A stretch of DNA of 39,422 nt from an uncultured Coriobacteriaceae bacterium (GTDB lineage: Bacteria; Actinomycetota; Coriobacteriia; Coriobacteriales; Atopobiaceae), in assembly GCA_902779675.1 (NCBI GenBank), contig CACZCK010000025.1, positions 1 to 39,422 on the forward strand. The letters are read 5' to 3'. Positions 23,863 through 31,793 of the stretch are shown in pieces (the first letter of the stretch is position 1; the number at the start of each line of letters is the position of its first letter). A program made the position numbers and the translations under genes. The notes beneath the pieces were generated by a model, which was not told the origin of the DNA, searched no databases, and saw nothing but the letters and a program-made list of their open reading frames with translations.

Positions 23863-24654
23863 CTACTCCACGGTCACGCTGGTGATGTGCGGGTTGGCGC
23901 CCTCGTACCAGTACAGGAAGCCCTCGAGGTCCACGACGTCGCCCACCTTGAGCTCACGCACGGCGGTGTAGACGTCGGAATCCACGCCGGTGAGGTAAGA
24001 CTCGACGGTAAAGCTGTAGACCTCGCCGTCCTTGGAGACGTTGAAGTAGAGGTCGTCGCCCTCGGCGCCAGAGCCGTCCCAGTTGTACAGGAAGGTGACC
24101 TCCTTGCCGTCCGGGTCGGTGGAGGGCTCGACGGTCAGGCCCTTGAAGGCGACCTTCTGGTTCTGGTGGTTGATGAGGTCCTCGGTGCCCAGCAGGTCGG
24201 TCACGTCGACGGCCTCGGCCACGAAGGTGCTGTCGTCCTCGAACTCGATGGTGGCACCCTCGGCGACCTCGATCTCGCCCGACCACTCGGCCTTGTAGCC
24301 GGTGACCTTGATCTTCTGGCCCTCGACCAGCTTGGCGGCGTCCTCCTCGGAGCAGGCCGCGTTGTAGATGAAGTAGGCACCGTCGGCGTCGGCGGCGTAG
24401 ATGGTGATCTTGTCCTCCCACCAGGACTGCGTGGCCTGGACAAAGCACTCGATGACAACCTCGTCGTCGACGGCAGCGGCCATGTACTCGTCGTAGGTCA
24501 TGACGCCTTCGCCCTTGGCGTCGGTGCCGTCGCCAGCGGCTGCTGCGGGGGCAGCGGTCGACTCGGCGGCGTCGTTGGAGCCGCCACCGCAAGCAGCCAG
24601 AGCAAATGCCGAAGCGCCAGCCAGAGTTGCCAGGAACGTCCTTCTCGTCTGCAT
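23863..24654 (-). CDS. Secreted lipoprotein with OB-fold-like repeats, function unknown
   Basis: The product is 263 residues from the ATG at 24654 (GGGAGAG upstream). The N-terminus MQTRRTFLATLAGASAFALAAC ends in a lipobox (LAAC), and its twin Arg suggests possible Tat export. A low-complexity linker rich in Ala/Asp/Gly follows (about residues 25-50). The mature part is strongly acidic and beta-rich, with two similar halves that each resemble a small OB-fold (for example VVIECFVQATQSWW...ITIYAADADGAYFIYN and LVEGQKIKVTGYKAEW; later YTAVRELKVGDVVDLEGFLYWYEG). Such folds in lipoproteins of related bacteria have no assigned ligand. It is a single gene, read from its own promoter region. Confidence 0.82.
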   Translation of the reverse strand: MQTRRTFLATLAGASAFALAACGGGSNDAAESTAAPAAAAGDGTDAKGEGVMTYDEYMAAAVDDEVVIECFVQATQSWWEDKITIYAADADGAYFIYNAACSEEDAAKLVEGQKIKVTGYKAEWSGEIEVAEGATIEFEDDSTFVAEAVDVTDLLGTEDLINHQNQKVAFKGLTVEPSTDPDGKEVTFLYNWDGSGAEGDDLYFNVSKDGEVYSFTVESYLTGVDSDVYTAVRELKVGDVVDLEGFLYWYEGANPHITSVTVE

Positions 24655-24780
24655 GTGAATCTCTCCCATAAGTCGATGGTTTGAAGCAACGCACTTGTAC
24701 ATTGTCCGTCAAATGTACTGAGAATGAAAGAAATAAGCCAACAGCGTAGCGTTTGGCGCGGCAAGCTGCGCGTTCTGCCA

Positions 24781-24836
24781 ACAAGAAGGGGTAACCCCTT
24801 TCTGTCCGTAGACAGAAAGGGGTTACCCCCTCTTGT
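24781..24836 (-). terminator. Large palindrome at the end of the ABC importer operon
   Basis: The 26-bp arms (24781-24806 and 24811-24836) differ at one position and enclose a 4-nt loop (CGTA). The arm core is AGAAAGGGGTTACCCC, shared with the palindrome at 31421-31475. It lies 12 bp past the stop of the minus-strand binding-protein gene. T-rich bases occur within the arm rather than as a tail, so it may act in both directions. Confidence 0.7.
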
Positions 24837-24848
24837 ATAGCTTTTGGG

Positions 24849-26456
24849 TTAGCTCTTGCGCCGCTCCAGCTCGTCGCGGATGGCCACGGCGGCAATGCCG
24901 ATCCAAGCCACGATCAGCGCGCCGATCAGGATCTTAGAGGCGCGGGGCAAGGGTCCGAGCTCCTTGCCGCCAGCAGCGCCGACGCCACCCATCTGGTCGA
25001 GGTGGTAGAGCGACAGCACGTCGTCAAACAGGTCGTCGAGGTAGGCGTCGTTGATGGTCTGCTTGCGACGCACCGACTTGGCCACGTCCTCGATGAGCTG
25101 GCCCGAGGCGTCGCGCAGCGAGGCGGAGCCGTTGAAGACCGGCGTCACGAAGGTGTTCTCGGCGTTGTCGAGCAGCACGCGCGTGGCGTCGATCTTGACG
25201 GCGTAGTGCTCGCTGGTGTCCTCGCCCGCGCGAGCCAGGTAGTCCTGGTACTCGGCGGACTCCTGGGCCTTGGAGGTCACAGGCGCGTAGCCCTCGGTCT
25301 GGGCGTAGGCGTTCTGCACGTCGTTGGTCAGCAGGTACTGGGCAAACAGCCACGAGGCCAGAACCTCTTGCGGGTCCTGCTTGTTGAAGATGCAGATGGA
25401 GGGACCCTGGCTGATCATCTTGGGGTCTGCAGGGTCGTACTGCGGCACCATGCGCACCGCGGTCTCAAACTGCACCAGCTTGTCGGGGGCAATGTCCACC
25501 AGCGGGGCGTCGGTGCCCATCCACGTAGCACCGGCCGACGAGTCGATGGCAAAGATGCACTGCCCGGCGTTGAGGAAGTTGGCGGGGTAGCCGCTGATCT
25601 TGAACGTGGAGAACGCGTCACTCTTGGAGTGCTCGCCAATGGTCTGCAGGATCTCGCGCGTGTCGTCGTTAAAGATCTCGATCTGCCCGTCGTCGGTGGA
25701 GTAGCCCGCGCCGCGCTGCTTGAGCATCTGGATCATCATATTGTCGGTGGACTTGTCGATGAACGGGATCAGGACCTTCTGCCCGTTGACCACAAAGGTG
25801 CCGTCGGCGTTCTTTGCCAGTGCCGCCTCGGAGACCTCCCAGATGAAGTCCCAGGTGAGCACGTCGGGCAGCGTGAAGCCCAGCTTCTCCACGTAGGTCT
25901 TGTTGACGTAGCAGATCTCGGTGGAGCGCATGTAGGGGATGGCATAGTGCTGGTCGGCCAGCACGCACTCCGACAGGAACTCAGGGATGATCTCGTCCTG
26001 CGTGGGGCCGTCAAAGGCCAGCTCGGAGCCGCCCAGGCCGTAGCGCTCGTCTGCAAACAGCGTGTCGAGCGGCACCACGGTGTTGGTGCCCGTCATGTAG
26101 GTGGCAATGTGGTCGGGGTAGGTGATGCATACATTGGGCGTGGTGTTGGTCGAGATGTTGGTGATGACGTCGTTGTAGATCTTGCCGTAGTCGGTGTACA
26201 GGCGCATCTTGACCTTGACGTTGGGATAGAGCTTCTCGAAGTCGGCGATGGCCTTCTCGTAGATCTTGGTCTGGGTCTTGTTAGTGTCGTTCTTGGCCCA
26301 GAAGGTGATCTGGTAGGTCTTGGAGGTGTCCCACTGCTCGGGCACCTCGAAGGCTGCCATGCCCTGCGAGCCGTGGCACGCGCTGAGCACGATGCTGAGC
26401 ACGACGGCAACCAGCATGGCCAGCGAGCGGTTGGTGAGTTTCTTTGCGCGCATCAT
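24849..26456 (-). CDS. ABC importer solute-binding lipoprotein with C-terminal membrane anchor
   Basis: The product is 535 residues. The start at 26456 overlaps the permease stop (TAATG), with AAGGGC upstream. A signal peptide ending in a lipobox (VVLSIVLSAC) covers about residues 1-26. A family 1 extracellular binding-protein domain follows (YQITFWAKNDTNKTQTKIYEKA, IADFEKLYPNVKVKM, then ITNISTNTTPNVCITYPDH). Near the C-terminus is a hydrophobic segment (ILIGALIVAWIGIAAVAI) and a positive tail (RDELERRKS), so the protein may be anchored at both ends. It is the last gene of the four-gene operon. The substrate is likely a sugar or glycoside by family; the exact one is unknown. Confidence 0.9.
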   Translation of the reverse strand: MMRAKKLTNRSLAMLVAVVLSIVLSACHGSQGMAAFEVPEQWDTSKTYQITFWAKNDTNKTQTKIYEKAIADFEKLYPNVKVKMRLYTDYGKIYNDVITNISTNTTPNVCITYPDHIATYMTGTNTVVPLDTLFADERYGLGGSELAFDGPTQDEIIPEFLSECVLADQHYAIPYMRSTEICYVNKTYVEKLGFTLPDVLTWDFIWEVSEAALAKNADGTFVVNGQKVLIPFIDKSTDNMMIQMLKQRGAGYSTDDGQIEIFNDDTREILQTIGEHSKSDAFSTFKISGYPANFLNAGQCIFAIDSSAGATWMGTDAPLVDIAPDKLVQFETAVRMVPQYDPADPKMISQGPSICIFNKQDPQEVLASWLFAQYLLTNDVQNAYAQTEGYAPVTSKAQESAEYQDYLARAGEDTSEHYAVKIDATRVLLDNAENTFVTPVFNGSASLRDASGQLIEDVAKSVRRKQTINDAYLDDLFDDVLSLYHLDQMGGVGAAGGKELGPLPRASKILIGALIVAWIGIAAVAIRDELERRKS

Positions 26457-27331
26457 TAGCCCTTCGTCCCTCCTCGCGACACGCCTTCCATGATCTTCCG
26501 GCGGAAGATGAGGAACAGCACGATCAGGGGCACGGAGATGACCACGACGGCCGCCATCATGGCAGGCACGTTCTCGCGGCCAAAGCCGTTCTCGCGGATC
26601 TCCTGGATGCCGTTGGACACCAGGAAGTAGAGCTGGTTGTCGGTGATGAGGCGCGGCCACACGTAGCTGTTCCAGCACTCGATGACCTTGAGCAGCACCA
26701 CCGTGACGATGGTGGGGCGGCAGATGGGAATCATCACGTTGGTCAGGTACTTAAAGTCGCTGCAGCCGTCGACCTTGGCGGCCTTGTACAGGTCGTCGGG
26801 GATCTGGTCAAAGTTCTCTTTGAGCAGGTAGATATAGAAGACCGAGGTCACCGACGGCAGGATGAGGCCCGTGAAGGTGTTGCGCAGCCCCAGGTTGGTG
26901 ATGGTCACGAAGTTGGTGATGATGACGAGCTCGTTGGGGATCATCATCAGCGAGAGGAACGCCGTGAACAGCAGACCCCTGCCCGCAAAGTCGAGGCGCG
27001 AGAACGCGAAGGCGGCCAGCACGATGACCACCAGCATGAGCGCCGTGGTGACGCCCGTGAAGATGACCGTGTTCATGAAGTAGCGCGCCAGCGGCACCGC
27101 GGTGAAGGCGTCGGTGTAGTTCTGCAGCGTGGGCTGGGTGGTGTAGAGCTGCGGCACGTACTCTGCGTTGTAGGAGCTGTAGCTCTTGATGGAGGTCAGC
27201 ACCATCCAGTAGAAGGGGAACAGCACGATGAGCGCCCAGAGCGTGAGCAGGGCGTAGGTGACGCCCTTGCGGATGCGCTGCGCGCGCTCGAAGGAGCGCT
27301 GCTCCTGTTGTCCGTTGGTCATGTCGCTCAT
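26456..27331 (-). CDS. Carbohydrate ABC transporter permease, MalG-type
   Basis: The product is 291 residues. Six membrane segments are expected; the first is KGVTYALLTLWALIVLFPFYW. The EAA loop that contacts the ATPase reads LYKAAKVDGCSDFKYLTNVMIP. YWMVLTSIKSY is typical of MalG/UgpE-like permeases. Its start overlaps the end of the MalF-type gene by 4 bp, and its stop overlaps the start of the binding-protein gene, so all four genes are translationally coupled. Confidence 0.93.
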   Translation of the reverse strand: MSDMTNGQQEQRSFERAQRIRKGVTYALLTLWALIVLFPFYWMVLTSIKSYSSYNAEYVPQLYTTQPTLQNYTDAFTAVPLARYFMNTVIFTGVTTALMLVVIVLAAFAFSRLDFAGRGLLFTAFLSLMMIPNELVIITNFVTITNLGLRNTFTGLILPSVTSVFYIYLLKENFDQIPDDLYKAAKVDGCSDFKYLTNVMIPICRPTIVTVVLLKVIECWNSYVWPRLITDNQLYFLVSNGIQEIRENGFGRENVPAMMAAVVVISVPLIVLFLIFRRKIMEGVSRGGTKG

Positions 27332-28217
27332 GAGGTCTGCACGCTCCTTCTCTGGATCAGCAGGTTGATGCAGGTGATGGTCAGCACGATGGCAAACAGC
27401 ACCAGAGCGGCCGCCGAGGCGTAGCTGGGGTAGCCGCCGCCGTCGCCGTAGAGCATGTCGTAGACGTAGCCCACGATGGTGTTCATGCCTGCCGCGTTGA
27501 GGTTGGTGCCAAAGATGGCCACCACGTCGCCGTAGGCCTTGAAGGCGCCGATGAAGCCGGTGATGACCAGATAGAAGATCATGGGGCTGATCATGGGCAG
27601 GGTGATCTTGTAGAAGATGCGCCAGCTGCTGGTGCCGTCGACCTTGGCCGCCTTGTAGTAGTCGGGGTTGACTGAGGCCAGGGCGCTGGTCAGGATCAGG
27701 ATCTTAAAGGGCATGACGACCCAGACCGTGTAGATGCACATGACGGTCATCTTGGCCCAGTACGGGCCGTCGATGAAGTCGACGGTGCTGCCGCCAAAGA
27801 AGTGGATGATCTGGTTGACGAAGCCGTCGGTGTAGGGGGTCTTCTGGAACAGGATCATAAAGACCAGGCCCACGGCCAGCGTGTTGGTCACGTACGGCAA
27901 GAAGAAAATGGTCTGGTAGAGCTCCTGCAGCTTCTTGATGGAGCTCAGGCCCACCGAGATGAGCAGTGCCAGCAGCGTGGAGAGCGGCACCGTCACGATC
28001 ACCAGGATAAAGGTGTTCTTGAGCGCCTGGATAAAGTACGGGTCACGCAGTACGTAGCGGTAGTTGTAGATGCCCGTGCCAAAGAAGGTCTGCGATGCGG
28101 AGTTGTAGCCTTCCTCGAAGGAGTAGACGATGACGTCAAAGAGCGGGTACACCACGAAGACGCCAAGGAAGGCGATGGCTGGTATCAGGTAGAGCCAGCC
28201 CTTCATGCTTCGGGTGT

Positions 28218-28221
<4 letters not shown>
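27328..28221 (-). CDS. Carbohydrate ABC transporter permease, MalF-type
   Basis: The product is 297 residues. The start MNTRSMKGWLYLIPAIAFLG and the following VFVVYPLFDVIVYSF are typical of MalF/UgpA-type permeases. The EAA loop is YYKAAKVDGTSSWRIFYKITLP, which resembles that of its partner. About six membrane segments are seen. It overlaps the ATPase gene by 4 bp upstream and the second permease by 4 bp downstream. Confidence 0.93.
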
Positions 28222-29366
<1,145 letters not shown>

Positions 29367-29541
29367 ACGCCTGTTCCTCTGTATGGGGCGCCGTGGCGCC
29401 CTGCCACAAGACCGCCACCAATTGTACTGTGCGAGCAGGTTTGGCGTGTTACAGGCAGGTGTGCGATTCGGCTAAGCGCCTTGGGTGCGTAGTGCCGGAT
29501 GCGGTGCGAAGTGCCGTGTGAGTCTCAAAGAAATGAAACAA

Positions 29542-29580
29542 TATGAATACGTATGAATCTATATGAATCTTGGGTATACT
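29542..29580 (+). promoter_or_regulatory. Three TATGAAT repeats at exact 10-bp spacing, with a -10 element
   Basis: TATGAAT begins at 29542, 29552 and 29562. A TATACT hexamer at 29575-29580 is a good -10 for the gene at 29608, and the second repeat would fall in the -35 position. The layout suggests an operator bound cooperatively on one face of the DNA. Confidence 0.6.
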
Positions 29581-29607
29581 CATGAAAAGCCATGAGGAGG
29601 AGGCAAC

Positions 29608-30699
29608 ATGATCCGTCGATCGACCAATCCCTTTACCCCCACATTTGGGAGCATGCCCTACGCCCTTGCCGGTCGTACGGAGCTTATCGATGACGTCATC
29701 GGCGGGCTTGCCAACCGTCCTGGGGACCCAAACCGCTCCACCATCTTTATTGGGCCGCGAGGTTCGGGCAAGACGGTGCTGCTGCGCACGATCGCGGAGG
29801 AGGCGTCCGCACAGGGGTGGGTCTGTGTGAGCGTGTCTGCACGCAAGGGGCTACACAGAGAGCTATTCGATGGTATCGCGCAGGTCGCGCATCACCTTCT
29901 GGTGAGCAAACCCTCTACTACGATTACTGGAGTCCAGGTTGGACCACTTGGACTTCAGCGGGAGCTGCTTCTAGACGAGCAACAAAGCGATCGCTTCCGG
30001 TTGCAGGCAATCGTTGAGGACCTTAACGCGCAAGACATTGGCCTCTTGGTGACCATCGATGAGCTCGACCCAGCTTGCGAGGAACTGATCGACTTCATCG
30101 ACACCTACCAGCATCTGGTGACCGAAGGCAGGGACGTGGCACTGCTCATGGCTGGCCTTCCCAGCAAGGTGTCCACGCTGCTCCTGGACGAGAGCGTGTC
30201 CTTCATCAGGAGGGCGTTCCAGCGCAGGCTCGATCCCATCAATCGCTACGAGGTGGAAGAGGCACTCTTTGCCACCATCACGGGCAACGACAAGCAGATC
30301 GATCAAGAGGCGCTCTCATTTGCGGCGGAGGCTACGCAGGGCTTTGCGTTTGCCATCCAGTTGGTGGGGTACTACCTGTGGCGCTTTGGCTATGGCCACG
30401 ACGTCATCACGGTGGATGATGCCCATGCGGCGGTGAACTATGCCAAGAAGGAGATTCTCAATGCCATCGTGGAGCCTTCACTTCGCGAGCTCACGCAACG
30501 CGAGCTGGAGTATCTCGAGGCCATGGCGCTTGACGACGGACCCCTTGCAACGAGCGTGGTAGCGCAGCGCATGGGCATCAGCATGACCAATGCCTCCAAC
30601 CTGCGGCGTCGCCTCATCGACCGCGGGCTGATTGCCGAGGTGAGCTACGGTGTCGTCGACTTTGTGATGCCCGTGATGCGCGACTATCTGCGCAGGTAG
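29608..30699 (+). CDS. AAA ATPase with C-terminal winged helix, Orc1/Cdc6-like layout
   Basis: The product is 363 residues; AGGAGGAGG lies upstream. Residues 1-45 are followed by Walker A (FIGPRGSGKTVLLRT, G49-T56) and Walker B (LLVTIDELDP, D151/E152). A lid region with FAIQLVGYYLWRFGYG follows, and the last ~65 residues look like a winged helix (LATSVVAQRMGISMTNASNLRRRLIDRGLI). This ATPase-plus-winged-helix order is seen in Orc1/Cdc6 and in STAND-like bacterial proteins, many of unknown role. There is no signal peptide. The gene is monocistronic, convergent with nrdG by 17 bp. Possible roles are DNA-linked regulation or toxin/antitoxin-like control. Confidence 0.82.
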   Translation: MIRRSTNPFTPTFGSMPYALAGRTELIDDVIGGLANRPGDPNRSTIFIGPRGSGKTVLLRTIAEEASAQGWVCVSVSARKGLHRELFDGIAQVAHHLLVSKPSTTITGVQVGPLGLQRELLLDEQQSDRFRLQAIVEDLNAQDIGLLVTIDELDPACEELIDFIDTYQHLVTEGRDVALLMAGLPSKVSTLLLDESVSFIRRAFQRRLDPINRYEVEEALFATITGNDKQIDQEALSFAAEATQGFAFAIQLVGYYLWRFGYGHDVITVDDAHAAVNYAKKEILNAIVEPSLRELTQRELEYLEAMALDDGPLATSVVAQRMGISMTNASNLRRRLIDRGLIAEVSYGVVDFVMPVMRDYLRR

Positions 30700-30716
30700 G
30701 CGCTCTGCTGGTGTTC

Positions 30717-31400
30717 CTAGGCGCGGCGGAACTCGAAGGTCTCGAACAGCTCGGCGATGCCCTCGGGCATGTCGGACGGGTAGACGGTCTCGTCGGGCAG
30801 CTGGCCGGTGGTGCCCTGGCTGCGGTAGGCCTGCACCGCCCAGGTGCGTACGCCGCGGGTAGCGAGGTCGCGTCCGATGGTGGCGATGTCGCCGGGCGAG
30901 AGCAGGGCCGGGTGCCAGGTGGTGCGTGCCTCCATGGGTATGCCCGCGTCGAGCACGATCTGCAAGCTCTCGCGTGCCAGAGGGCCCGTGCCCGGCACGA
31001 TCGTCACACGGTCGTAGGCGTCCCACGGCGCCTTGACGTCGATGCCCACCCAGTCGAGGTGAGGCAGGATCTGGCGCAGGCGCTCGGGGTAGCCGCCACA
31101 GGTGTGCAGCCCCACCTCAAAGCCCATCTCGCGGGCGCGCTGGGCCGCCTCGACGGTGGCCGCCTGCGCGAGGGGCTCGCCGCCCGAGAACACCACGCCA
31201 TCCAGCAGACCCCGACGCTGTTCGAGGAACGCAAAGAGGTCCTCGCCCGTGGCCGTGGCAGCATCAAAGCGCTGCAGCTGGTGATTCTGGCAGTAGGGGC
31301 AGCGCCACGGGCAGCCGGCAAGGAAGGCCACGCAGGCCAGCTTTCCCGGCCAGTCCACGGTGGAGAACGGGGTGATGCCCCCTATGAGCAGATGTTGCAT
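30717..31400 (-). CDS. nrdG: Anaerobic RNR-activating radical-SAM protein
   Basis: The product is 227 residues from the ATG at 31400 (TGGAG upstream); extra upstream codons run through a palindrome and are not coding. The radical-SAM cluster motif is C30-x3-C34-x2-C37 (AGCPWRCPYCQN). GGEPLAQ and TCGGY follow. The start MQHLLIGGITPFSTVDWPGK is typical of the NrdG/pyruvate-formate-lyase-activase group. It would generate the glycyl radical on the small NrdD subunit (31486-31680). It lies downstream of the nrdD genes on the same strand. Confidence 0.93.
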   Translation of the reverse strand: MQHLLIGGITPFSTVDWPGKLACVAFLAGCPWRCPYCQNHQLQRFDAATATGEDLFAFLEQRRGLLDGVVFSGGEPLAQAATVEAAQRAREMGFEVGLHTCGGYPERLRQILPHLDWVGIDVKAPWDAYDRVTIVPGTGPLARESLQIVLDAGIPMEARTTWHPALLSPGDIATIGRDLATRGVRTWAVQAYRSQGTTGQLPDETVYPSDMPEGIAELFETFEFRRA

Positions 31401-31420
31401 ATGAATCTCCAGTACGGTGT

Positions 31421-31475
31421 ACAGAAAGGGGTAACCCCCTAGTGTTCCGAACACTAGGGGGTTACCCCTTTCTGT
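31421..31475. repeat. Perfect 25-bp palindrome between the small nrdD gene and nrdG
   Basis: Arms at 31421-31445 and 31451-31475 match at all 25 positions around a 5-nt loop. They contain ACAGAAAGGGG and CCCCTAGTGT. It shares the GGGGTTACCCC core with the palindrome at 24781-24836. It may terminate or attenuate reading from the small nrdD gene into nrdG. Confidence 0.8.
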
Positions 31476-31485
31476 CTCTGTGGTC

Positions 31486-31680
31486 TTATGCGCAGCAGCC
31501 GGGCTCCACGAACTCCACGCGCTCGTGGAACTCGCCCTTCTTGCCGGTGTTGTAGAAGGAGACGGGGCGGTAGTAGCCCATCACGCGGGTCCAGACCTCG
31601 CAGGGCTGGCGCTCGTCGTTGGTCAGCTCGACGCCGTCGATGATGACGCCATTGCTGGTGAGCTCGCTCTTGTTGACCAT
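31486..31680 (-). CDS. nrdD: Separate glycyl-radical subunit of class III ribonucleotide reductase
   Basis: The product is 64 residues. The start at 31680 is chosen for its GAGG site; an ATG at 31713 would sit almost on the predicted transcription start. Residues 28-57 (EVWTRVMGYYRPVSFYNTGK, then EFHERVEF) match the C-terminal glycyl-radical loop of NrdD, with Gly35 as the likely radical residue. This is the segment missing from the large NrdD at 31794-33803. There is no ATP-cone or barrel. The N-terminal ~27 residues (SELTSNGVIIDGVELTNDE) are a short lead-in. The C-terminus GCCA carries two cysteines. It must associate with the large subunit and be activated by NrdG; this is inferred from motif and position. 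Confidence 0.85.
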   Translation of the reverse strand: MVNKSELTSNGVIIDGVELTNDERQPCEVWTRVMGYYRPVSFYNTGKKGEFHERVEFVEPGCCA

Positions 31681-31725
31681 GGGTGCCTCGATTCTCTGTT
31701 GATACTGCAACATCTGGTAGACAGT

Positions 31726-31755
31726 ATCTTACCTATACACTATATGTGGTGTCTA
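31726..31755 (-). promoter_or_regulatory. Candidate promoter with a NrdR-type box, before the small nrdD gene
   Basis: On the minus strand TAGACA (-35, 31750-31755), an 18-bp spacer and TAAGAT (-10, 31726-31731) form a plausible sigma-A promoter. The spacer overlaps ACACCACATATAGTGT (31737-31752), close to the NrdR consensus ACAC-AT-rich-GTGT. An inverted repeat GATACTG/CAGTATC (31701-31707 and 31722-31728) lies at the expected transcript start. Confidence 0.5.
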
Positions 31756-31793
31756 GTACTAATCATGTGCCTTTTGGGCCAATTTGCGACGGC

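Noticed and set aside
25002..26459. 485-codon plus-strand frame opposite the binding-protein gene
   Set aside because: It is a shadow frame; the minus-strand lipoprotein has a signal peptide and operon context.
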